Source: Lagopus muta
Taxonomy: Eukaryota; Chordata; Aves; Galliformes; Phasianidae
Direction of reading: 5' to 3'
Length of the DNA stretch: 64,000 nt
NCBI RefSeq assembly: GCF_023343835.1
Contig: NC_064440.1
Span: forward strand, 36,091,537 to 36,155,536
In this document: positions 33,744 through 43,000 of the stretch, in pieces
Position numbering within the stretch: the stretch's first letter is position 1
Layout: each line of letters starts with the position of its first letter
Translations under genes and position numbers: made by a program
The notes under the pieces: generated by a model
What the model saw: only the letters and a program-made list of their open reading frames with translations
Database searches by the model: none
Told to the model about the DNA's origin: nothing

Positions 33744-34248
33744 TCCTTTTTTTGGACGACACCGACCGTGCTCCTCCTTCACCGGACCGCGCACTGCTGA
33801 AAAGCCAAGGCAGTTGCAGTGCTGGGATCACGCCTCTGCACAGGTAATGGCGGCGGCATCCCCTGCGCAGCTCTCCGCGTATCCAGGCAGGACTTGAGAT
33901 GCTCGTCCCATCCTGTCTGCCCAGAGCCTGGCTGGGTCTCTCCAGGGCTTCCTCACTGAGCTGCATACCCTGCTGATGGGCATAGAAGGGGTCTTTGGGA
34001 AGCTCTCCTCACCCCCCCGCAGTTTTACCCACCTTGCCCACTGCTCCCTCTTCTCTGCTCGAATGTTCTCCCCAGACAGACATTCTCAGACCCTGCTTTG
34101 CCACCCCTGTTCCTGCCGCAGCAATAGTTCCCTGACGCCATGGATGTGCCACCCCAAAAATGCCACCTCTCCCCTCAGCACCAGGCACTGTCCTCCTTGC
34201 CACATTCCTCACCATGAGCCGGGCGTTGTGTGAGTGCCTAAAATGGAA

Positions 34249-34328
34249 GGGTTTGTCCTGGAGTTGAACCCAGGACCTCTCAGCACCCTCACTGAAAAGT
34301 GAGAATCACAGCACTAGACCAAGTACAA
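34249..34328 (-). pseudogene. tRNA-Pro pseudogene with anticodon-arm insertion
   Basis: The minus strand keeps TTGGTCTAG and GAGGTCCTGGGTTCAACTCC, so box B is good. The anticodon region has extra bases (CTCACTTTTCAGTGAGGGTG) and the acceptor is mispaired. Confidence 0.7.
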
Positions 34329-34528
34329 TTTATGGGACTGTGATGGGCGACAGAGAGTGGAGAGGCTCCATTGAGTGCTCTGGTCATCAGGAATAGGCAC
34401 ATCCCTCTTGTTCTGCAGCCTGTGCTGTGGGGGGGCACCTGGACCTGGCCACAAGCTGTAGCAGCTCTATCTCCAAAGTTTTAGGGGCAATGGGACCATC
34501 AGGCTGTGGATGGGAATTCAGTCATACA

Positions 34529-34601
34529 AAGGATTACAGTTCAGTGGTAGAGTGCTGGCTTTGCATTAAAGAGACCTTGGGTTCAAGCCTCAGTGTCTCC
34601 A
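34529..34601 (+). pseudogene. tRNA-Ala pseudogene
   Basis: GGATTACAGTTCAGTGGTAG, GCTTTGCATTAAAGAGAC, TTGGGTTCAAGCCTCAGTG: a decayed relative of the Ala-TGC genes. The downstream flank (TGCCTCTCCTGTGAAAACCT) still resembles theirs, so it is probably an older fourth module. Confidence 0.75.
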
Positions 34602-35030
34602 GGTGTTCTTGTTGTAGCTGTTTTTTGCCTCTCCTGTGAAAACCTCCTCATGGGGGCTGTGGTTTTAGAATCACACTTCCCCCACTGAGGCACAGCCAAA
34701 GGAGTTTTGTGCTATGCACCATGGCCCCATATGGAGCCGTATAATGGGGGCGTGTTTGGTGCTGGCATCACCCAGTTGTGCCATCCACACAGCCCTCTAA
34801 AGCCCCTCACACACTGAGCCGTGCTGTGAGCCTGCGCTTTGTCACTTTTGTCCCTGTGACACATTGCTACCAACAGCTCTGAGTGCCATTCCAGCAGACC
34901 GGACATCTGCAGCGTTAGTGTCAGGCAGTGGGGTCCCATCCCATCCCTGTCCGTGCCCGCCAGTTTGTGGTTGCCCAAAAGAAAAGCTTGTGCCCCTGGT
35001 CCCCAGCCAGCAGCATCAGCCAAAATCCAT

Positions 35031-35112
35031 CGCTGTGAGCAGGATTCGAACCTGCGCAGGGAAACCCTATTGGATTTCAAGTCCAACGCCTTCACCCCTC
35101 GGCCATCACAGC
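35031..35112 (-). tRNA. tRNA-Ser (TGA), second copy
   Basis: Minus strand, same 82-nt sequence as the gene at 17967 (anticodon loop CTTGAAA, T arm GCAGGTTCGAATCCTGC), followed by GATGGATTTT. Confidence 0.96.
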
Positions 35113-35300
35113 CCCAGTTGGTCTTGTTTTGCAACCTCCAACTTCCCTGTTCTGGGGGTCCAGCTGCAGAAAGGGAAGCCCCTACAGTCATCATGGAGAG
35201 ACCCATGTTCACAGCAGCCTCAGAGCCACAATCCCCAGTGCTCGCACTCACCTCCCCCCCTATCATCAGGTCATCAGGGTTGCAAAAAGGAAAGGGTGGG

Positions 35301-35349
35301 GGGATATTTCACACCTGAAGCAAGAATCATACCCTGAGACCAACAAGCC
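35301..35349 (-). pseudogene. tRNA-Pro 5'-half remnant
   Basis: The minus strand reads GGCTTGTTGGTCTCAGGGTA and on through an anticodon arm with TTCAGGT, and then stops matching. Confidence 0.65.
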
Positions 35350-35496
35350 AGGGCATACAGATGCCTGGGCCCCCTTACCTTACTTCCTGTTGGCCATCAA
35401 AGTGCTGTGGGCAGCGCTACCTTTTGTTCTCAGTGCTGGTTTCCAGAAGGACCATGCTGATTGCCCTAAGGAATGGAGCAGGTTACATGAGAGACC

Positions 35497-35554
35497 TTCA
35501 TTCTTCTTGTTTTTGAGTGCAAGAGGTCCCAGGTTGAACTCCTGGAGTTGGCCC
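35497..35554 (+). pseudogene. tRNA-Pro 3'-half remnant
   Basis: TTGAGTGCAAGAGGTCCCAG and GTTGAACTCCTGGAGTTGGC correspond to the anticodon 3' stem, T arm and acceptor of tRNA-Pro. The 5' half is not recognisable. Confidence 0.65.
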
Positions 35555-35801
35555 CTCCTTTTGGGTACCACTGCCCTGCTCTGGCTGCCAGCACAGAGCT
35601 CCTCGTGGGCCCAGCTCCAGGTGTTATCCCCCAGTGAGGCCCCACTGCTGCTTGAAGTGACACACAGGATGGGTCCAATGATCTCAACCCCATACTTTGG
35701 CTCCTGGTCCTGCTGGTGACTCCAGTAGCAGGAGGATGGAGACAGGAGCTTGGCAGGGTCATGGAAACCTTGGGAGCACCCCATTAGGGAAGGAGCATGT
35801 G

Positions 35802-35875
35802 GGCACCATGGCTTAGCTGGTTAAAGCGCCTGTCTAGTAAACAGGAGATCCTGGGTTCAACTCCCAGTGGTGCCT
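35802..35875 (+). tRNA. tRNA-Thr (AGT)
   Basis: A 74-nt tRNA: acceptor GGCACCA/TGGTGCC, D arm GCTTAGCTGGTTAAAGC, anticodon loop CTAGTAA, T arm CTGGGTTCAACTCCCAG, discriminator T. A TTTT terminator lies about 14 nt downstream. Confidence 0.95.
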
Positions 35876-35879
35876 GGCC

Positions 35880-37090
35880 TGGAGGCTGCTTTTCTTCCTG
35901 GCCCCTGAGTTTGGGCTTGTGGGCTGGGGTCTTCACCCTCACCAGAGGCACTTCATTGCTGCCTGTGTCCTCCTACTCTTCTACCTTGCTGCTCCCATGA
36001 CGCGCCCCTTCCCAATGACAAAGCAGTCCCGTGCAGTCTGAGTATGCCTTTTTACTCCAGAACTCATTTCAAGGGGCGACAGAGAGTGTCATGGAGACAC
36101 TAGGGCTTATCAGTAAGTCTGGGCAGGGGTAGAAAGGGAGCTGCATGCAGTTCATGGGTTTCACTGGCAGCAGAAGCGCCGATCACTCAGGGCCATGTCA
36201 TTCCTTTCCAGCACTGCACAGACTCCTGCTGTTTCTGGGTGCCACACAGTTCCCTAAGGCACCAGGAGCTCCAGCTGCCCCACTGGCCCCAGGCAGAGCA
36301 CAGTTCCTCCAGCACCTGCCTGCTGGAGCAGGAGAAGCATGTGCTGGTGGCAGCCACTTCATCGTGCAGCAGCCTATGCTGGAGCACCCGGGCCTGCAGT
36401 GCAGAGCCCTCCTGATGCCCTCTGGTTGGGGACACCGGAGAACCTCTGTCCAGATGCACTACTTAGAAAGAAACAGAGAGCTGTCAGCATGGGCCAGAGC
36501 TGCAGAAGGACACAGCCCAATGGTGCTGGGGCATTGTGGAGATGGTTGTCCAGCCATGGGGATGGGTGGAGCCATCAGGTGCTCTGAGGCTCGGCTGTGT
36601 GGCTGCTGAAGAGGTCCTCCCCATGGGAACAGTGCAGCTGAACCCTGTTCAGCACCGTGTCATCCTTCCTCAGCCCCCGGGGCAGCTCCACCCATGAGGA
36701 AGAGAGCTGGGTTTGGGTGCCAGTGGGGATCCCAGGCTGGCTGCCACGCAGAAGGCTGAGCCTTGAAGCTGACGCTGCTGGTGTCGGCGTGCCCCAGTGC
36801 CTGGCACGGCTGCACCGCCCCAAGCTGTCCTCCTACACCTGCCCGCGTGGTGAGAATAGCAGGAGGGCCCTGCAGAATCTCGGTTACCTTCCTTGGGAGC
36901 ACAGGCCCACGGATGGCTGGGAATCGCCATAGGTGAGAGGTAAATTCTGGTGCCGAGGGCTCGGCTCGGGGCTGCTCGGGCACCCGGGGCCTGGCACCGT
37001 GCTGCCTGGCTCCAGGCCGCTGCTGTGTGCTGGGAGCTGCCGATTGCTCTTTCTTAAACTTCCGTCGAGCCCGTGCCTCTCCTGCAGGAG
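35880..37090. other. Gene-free stretch between tRNA-Thr and the GC-rich island
   Basis: Open frames up to 154 codons (for example 36145-36609) overlap on both strands and show no recognised domain or splice signals. No CR1 or tRNA was seen. Confidence 0.45.
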
Positions 37091-37182
37091 CCGAGTCAGG
37101 CTGGGCTCATGACGCAGATGACACCGAGCTGCGGTGACGCGATTTCACTCTGCAGCCTTCCCAGCCGCGCCGGCAAAAGCGA

Positions 37183-37264
37183 CGATGAGGGTGGGATTCG
37201 AACCCACGCGTGCAGAGCACAATGGATTAGCAGTCCATCGCCTTAACCACTCGGCCACCTCATC
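37183..37264 (-). tRNA. tRNA-Ser (GCT) with T3-A70 acceptor pair
   Basis: Minus strand, 82 nt: acceptor GATGAGG/CCTCATC, anticodon loop CTGCTAA, T arm GTGGGTTCGAATCCCAC. Relative to the GACGAGG form both sides of one acceptor pair are changed, keeping pairing. Confidence 0.95.
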
Positions 37265-37376
37265 CTGCCCGCGCCGCCCGCCCCGCCCCGGCCCCTCCCT
37301 GCCGCCCGCCCCGAGCGCCGCCCGCCCGCCCGCCGCACCGGGCTGTTGCAGGCCTCGCGAGAAGTGAGATAACGTA

Positions 37377-37449
37377 GTCCTCTTAGCGCAGTTGGCAGCG
37401 CGTCAGTCTCATAATCTGAAGGTCCTGAGTTCGAGCCTCAGAGAGGGCA
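37377..37449 (+). tRNA. Elongator tRNA-Met (CAT)
   Basis: A 73-nt tRNA: acceptor GTCCTCT/AGAGGGC (one T-G pair), D arm GCGCAGTTGGCAGCGC, anticodon loop CTCATAA, T arm CTGAGTTCGAGCCTCAG, discriminator A, then ten T. The T loop and D arm are those of elongator, not initiator, tRNA. Confidence 0.95.
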
Positions 37450-37689
37450 GGTTTTTTTTTTTGCTCCGTGCCGGGGGATGCGCCGTGCCGCGAGGCGTGC
37501 CGTTTTGCAGCAGCGCGTGACCGCCGGCAGGGCGGCCCCATGCGGAGCTCGGTGTTGGTTTTGGTTGGACCGGCTGCCCGCTGGACTCCACATGCAGAGC
37601 ACAGGAGCGGGAGCTGTGAGATGCAACAAAACGAACAGTCGCACAAACAAACAAAACGGCAATTCTAAACGATAAAAAGACAAACGCGC

Positions 37690-37762
37690 TGCCCTCTCTG
37701 AGGCTCGAACTCAGGACCTTCAGATTATGAGACTGACGCGCTGCCGGCTGCGCTAAGAGGGC
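37690..37762 (-). tRNA. Elongator tRNA-Met (CAT), convergent partner
   Basis: Minus strand, 73 nt: acceptor GCCCTCT/AGAGGGC fully paired, anticodon loop CTCATAA, T arm CTGAGTTCGAGCCTCAG. It is convergent with the Met gene at 37377, from which it differs at a few D-loop and acceptor bases. Confidence 0.95.
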
Positions 37763-37821
37763 TGCTACAGCATGCCCGTTCTCGGGGCCTGCAGCGCGCC
37801 GCCGTGCGCCCGGGCGGAACT

Positions 37822-37835
37822 GCGCCCTCTGCTGG
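37822..37835 (-). promoter_or_regulatory. CTCF-type motif
   Basis: The minus strand reads CCAGCAGAGGGCGC, which fits the core CTCF consensus CCASYAGRKGGCR at every position. It lies between a tRNA-Met and a tRNA-Ser gene in the GC-rich island. Binding is inferred from the motif only. Confidence 0.5.
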
Positions 37836-37903
37836 CAGCGGGCGGGGAGAGCGGGCGGGGCGGAGGGCGGCGGGAGGGGTCGGGGTAATGCTGTACAGGG
37901 CAG

Positions 37904-37985
37904 GACGAGGTGGCCGAGTGGTTAAGGCGATGGACTGCTAATCCATTGTGCTCTGCACGCGTGGGTTCGAATCCCACCTTCGTCG
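37904..37985 (+). tRNA. tRNA-Ser (GCT)
   Basis: An 82-nt class II tRNA: acceptor GACGAGG/CTTCGTC (one G-T pair), D arm GCCGAGTGGTTAAGGC, anticodon loop CTGCTAA, T arm GTGGGTTCGAATCCCAC. Its outer flank (TTACTTTTGCC) matches, inverted, the flank of the copy at 37183. Confidence 0.95.
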
Positions 37986-38104
37986 TTACTTTTGCCACAG
38001 CCCCGGCTGAGTGCAGGTGCGCTGCCTCCTCATCCGGGACCGCAGAGCTAGACCTACACAGCAAACCCTGAAGGAGCTCGGCTCCATCCTCTTGCCACTC
38101 CCCC

Positions 38105-38385
38105 TCCTGATGTTTAGGAAGATCCCCTCGGTATTTTCTTCTCCAGGCTGCACAGCCCCAGCTCCCACAGCCTGTCCTCATGCACGTGCTCCAAACCCCG
38201 ACCATCTTTGTGGCCCACCGCTGGATTCTCTCCTGCTGTTCCCTGTCTGCCTTGAACTGGGGAGCCCAGACCTGGACACAGCCTCCTAAATGTGGCCTCA
38301 CCAGGGCACAGCAGAGAGGAAGTATCACTTCTCTTGACCTCCTGGCCATGCTCTCTGTAAAGCACCCCAAGCTCCCCCAGGCTAC
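38105..38385 (-). mobile_element. CR1 LINE ORF2-end fragment
   Basis: The plus strand reads TTCTTCTCCAGGCTGCACAG, GACCATCTTTGTGGCCCACC and CTCACCAGGGCACAGCAGAG, the inverted end of CR1 ORF2. It lacks the 3' tail and sits between the tRNA island and the MCM3AP 3' end. Confidence 0.8.
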
Positions 38386-38459
38386 TTTGTGTGGTTAGTT
38401 AGCACCACATTGAAATAGTCTTATTTATGGACAGACCTTTTGATCAGCAACACGAACAA

Positions 38460-40053
38460 ATTCCACCAACAAAAATATTTATTAGATACAAAAAAACATT
38501 TACATGAAACAATGAAGACGGTGTGAAACAGCCATTGTAGCAGTTGAATTCTGGCTTAACAGATTCCCAGGAGCAGCAGGCACAGAGCGCAGCACGGCTC
38601 TCTGTAACTCAGGAGGCTGATGCACGGTCACAAAGCTCAGCTCAACAGAACGCTGAGTATGAACAGCTCAAAGCACAAGTGCTTCAGTTTAAGTCACTAT
38701 TGCTATCCCATGTTTAAGAGGAAACCACGGAAAAACTAATATATTTAAAATTAATTTTGGAAGGCAGGTGACAGATTTGAACTGAATTCCAAACAAAATT
38801 AGAAGCAAATCTGGCCAATGATCTCTGACTGGCTGACAAACGTTTACTGCCCAAGCAGCAATAATTGTATTTCACGAGGCAGGACTGTCCAAGAAGCATC
38901 ATCTGCTGCTGTTTTAACTAAAAAAAGAGAAAGGTTACTTGTTCATGGCTGCAGTACTCCAGGACTACATCTTCTCACTACTTACAAGTAACCAATATTA
39001 AATTTAAAACAAGAGGTCTTCAATTTTCAAAGCCACAGCTCTATAGAAACTGGAGAATGTAGGTAGTCTGCTCTGCCAAAAAAAAGGCAAATCTTTCTTC
39101 CACAGCTATTTACTGAAGAAAATATCCTGCTTTTCCAGCATGACAATTACACTGTAGAGTAATAGGTTTGTTTTAATGCTGTATGTACTGAACGTAACAA
39201 AACTTGGGCCTGGCAGCCCAAAAATCCGTCTGAATTTGCATAGAGCACTTCAATAAAATAAAATACAGCAAAGTGGTGTAACACTACTTGATAATGGGTA
39301 TTGTACACACTTCTAAGCAGAAAAAAACACAAAAAACAAAAAAAAAACATATCAAACCAAGGTGCTGCTGCAAGGTAGCATCTGCATCAAGAAGCAGGGA
39401 GCTGGGGCTGTATCCTGAGGACCGTGTCTGTGGAGACCAATCCTTCTGATGCTTCCAAGGGTCCTTACTATGTGAATACTTTCTCCTGGTGATGTTATAT
39501 TTACTCACATGCTGCCCACAGAGCGATTCTCTAACTCCTCCCAGCAGCAGTATCCTTATCCGCATTTCTATTCCTATAGAAATTGACTTCCAGTTGTAAC
39601 AAAAAATACTGGCTCTGCAACAGCGTTCCTTAGCATGGTACAAAGCTTCAGAGGCAGGGGAGATAAAACTGGGTGCAAGGAGAGCATCAGCAGAACTCTG
39701 CACAAACCAAGGCAGTCAACATGAGAGCTGGTAGGAAGAAAAGCTACAGCACATCAATTTAAGGCTTCCTACAGCAGCACTCATCAAGTCTCCACATCCA
39801 TGAAACAGGACAGCTTCAAAGGAGTTCCCAGGCCAGCCAAATCTCAGCAGAGAGCCAAAGGAACACAGTGAGCTCCAGCACATCATCTCTGCAAGGCAGC
39901 CACACCAGAGCTGCCCAGACCCAATGTCTGCTTTGCTTTTCTCCCAGGTCATTTGCTTTTTCTGCAACATGCCCCAGAAGCTCCTCTTTTGAATCACCCA
40001 GACCTAGATTTCTTCACCAAGCCTCTTGATCCACACCTGTGCTTTACTTCTGC
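38460..40053 (-). other. MCM3AP: 3' UTR of MCM3AP with AATAAA at 38478-38483
   Basis: The AT-rich stretch from the TGA stop (40054-40056) to an AATAAA on the minus strand at 38478-38483 has no splice-supported coding exon. A UTR of about 1.6 kb is inferred; other AATAAA-like sites inside it could give shorter forms. Confidence 0.6.
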
Positions 40054-43000
40054 TCAAATATCCACCATGTCCATCAGGGCAGAGAGGTGAAGCTCAGAAG
40101 CAACTTCACCCTCCCTGTTAGCTCTGAGGAGCCTTTGCAAATGCTTCAGTCTGTCTGACAGCGCAGGGCTTCGGTCATCCACTGACAGCTCAAGTCTTGC
40201 TTCACTCCCATCCTGGTCAGAAGGAAAAGAGAGACGAGACTGAGAAAGAAGCATTATCTAGCATTAACATGGGACCTTTCTGTTCACTGACCTCCCACTT
40301 TTCAGAACAACAAAGGAGGCCACCTCCGACCCCCCAAGGAGACCTGGTTAAAATAGCGTGTTCTGCTATTTCTGGAGCCAGCATTCCTGGGTCCATCCCA
40401 AAGCCAAAGGTGCAGCCTCAGCCACCACCACGACTCCCTGTGTGCAACACTACAAGGGATACTACTACGACTGCCAGCAGCAGACAACAGTTCATCATAC
40501 ATTCTAACAGCATTTCAGGTCTACAGAAAAGTATGAGCCTCCCTGGGAAGTTTGTACACTAGGGCACAGTTTTTCAATTCTTCATTTCCCAAACCTACGC
40601 AAAACTGCACAGTAAGGTTGCAGCCACTGAACTTCTGTGATTACAGCTGGTTTGGCACCCACACAATACTCTTCAGAGCCAGTTTTCAGTACCACCATGT
40701 CTTACCTCTTGAACAGATGACATGGGACTCTTGATCAATGGACCAGCAAGAGTTGGAGTGGAGATCAGGGACTGAGGAAGGTAGAGAGGAAAGCCCACGA
40801 GGTCACCAAGGGGCTCAATGTCCTCAGCTAGATATTGGTGCAACTGTTCTTCAAACCTGAAAAGAAAGGACAAGAACACCAGTCAGACTGCAGCCTGGTT
40901 TTGTTCTTGTAACCAGTGGGTAAGACATGAATTGGGAATTCAGAGGTGTCTGAAAGAAAGAACCAAAGTCAGCAGTCATTTCTAGCAGACAGCACCCACT
41001 GCTATTACAAAAATACACTGCTGAAAGACGTGGCTCAGAAACAACCTGAGCAAACTGAAGACTTCCAACTGATGGAGAAAGGAGAAAAGAGAGGAAACCC
41101 TTGAGCCAATCTCAAGAACTTCAGTTCTTTGACTTTGAGATCTGCATTGCTACCAGCACCAAACCAACATTCCCATGGTGAACTTAACAGACCCCATGGA
41201 CAGAGACTACTGAGCACTACATATAACTATGCAGCTTTAACATTAGTGGCTTCATTGACCAATTTCCAATCATTACTCAGAGCTCCACTAATTTTTATCA
41301 TGCTGGACTGTAACAAAAGTAACAGCTAGCAAGGAACTGCACTGAACTGATGTACTTGATGAGTATGTGGAAGTGGAGACAGACCAGGAAACAAGCCTAC
41401 ACTCCTAGTACTGCTGGACTTCAGCTTTCCAATGCATACAGGTTCACGATTGCTAACAACCCTGGATGGGAACAGCAAGGATAGGATGGTGCTCTTGTAA
41501 CTCACCTCCTGCTTTCCATTTTCTCCAGTTTTAATTGAGTTAACAGGCGCTCTGGGAGGTCCTGGGCTGAAGCTGTGAGTTCATCTGCACTGGAAATGTT
41601 CCTTCCTTGCCCTGACAGAATGCTTACACCAGCACCATACTGATCTGACATGGAGACCCTACAGGGTTTCTTGAAAGAGACAGGAGATTTTACCCTTGAC
41701 CTGGAATGGGAGGAAAGAAAATACAAAAAAATGTTATGAGTTTGTTGATTCTTCCCTACTAGCACAGAAATTCCAGGAAGTAAGTGACTGTTAGAAAACA
41801 TGATCTCCTTTTACCCCAGTCTAACAAACCACCACTGGGAAGCAGGACTTGAGAGAAACTGACAGAGGGTTGGGATTCAGTCCAATGAAATATAGCCACC
41901 CAATCTGCATGGGTGTAGAGAAGCAAGCTACGCTCTTGAGAGCTCTCAAATCTCTTATCCCAAAACTCAAGCACAAGTTCTCTTTTTAAACTCAAAACAC
42001 TGCAAAGTTAATATGCAATTGCCAAACAAAGTGAATTTGCAACCCGTTTAACAGGTCCTGGCCACAACAAAAGGCAAAGAATAAGGCACTACCAAATAAA
42101 TGGGTTGCTAATTATTTTTATCCCTATGGTCTTCCCCTACACCTCACACCATTTTAGTTCCATGCTTCATCTACCTAGTGGACAAGTTTAATTCCAAAGC
42201 CACAGCAGTGATTTCTTTGGCAGAACTTCAGTTACAACACTTTGAGCAGCTGCTCCAAGCAACCCCATTTCTTCAAGAGAAGCAACCCTAAAAATCACAT
42301 CTAATTACAGTCTAATTTCCAACAAATCCCTTGTGCATCCCTTTGGGAAGACGTACAAAAGAACACTGAGAAAATGTCAATGCTGGTTCTCGGCACCATA
42401 GCACTATGCAGCTTTGTCAGAGGCCCTAAGTAACCTCATTGGAGTTCATTAAACAGCTCTGGTTGCATAAGAGGCAACCGAATGCTTTTCAAGTAGGCTT
42501 GCACAGGCAGTGCCAGCAGCTCCCTCACCTCTTGTGGCCCTGCCGGATCTCCTCCTGTGTGCGTAGGCTGGCCTGTTCCCATGAAAAAGGGAGAGTGAAG
42601 TTCTTTAAATGTTCCTTGAAGTAATACACACGAATCTGGCCATCTTCACTTACTGCCTCTGCAAACAAACCCCAAACTACTGTTTATTATCAGTACAGAT
42701 TTTTCCCTGAAAAGTTCAACATTAAAGATATTTGAGGGAAAACAGCATCATACCTTTCAAGCTACCTCTCACTGTGCTCTGCATGCAGAAAGGGGCCTGT
42801 TTTGAGTGATTTACTGTTCAACACACCACATTACTGAGAATGACTTTAAAAAAAAAAAAAAAATGCTCCTCTATCTTCATTTATAAAATTCTTGTGCATC
42901 TAAACTCAGTGTTCAGCAAGGAAAAGAGCCATTTCAAAGCAGACTGCCTAGAATTAAGCCAAACAGGGCACAGAAGTAACCGTGTACACTTTACATTTTA

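Larger units (their letters stand above)
37100..37960. promoter_or_regulatory. GC-rich, CpG-dense island holding four tRNA genes
   Basis: Dense CG dinucleotides and GC boxes (for example 37264-37350 and 37790-37890) surround Ser-GCT, Met, Met and Ser-GCT. No protein-gene exon was found, so the island seems to belong to the Pol III genes. It could also serve an unseen divergent transcript. Confidence 0.7.

Noticed and set aside
36145-36609. 154-codon frame upstream of the CpG island, considered as a SPATC1L or other exon
   Set aside because: No match to remembered speriolin-like sequence, frames open on both strands, no convincing splice sites.
39147-39350. Phe-rich small minus frame
   Set aside because: Translation of an A-rich stretch in the MCM3AP 3' UTR.
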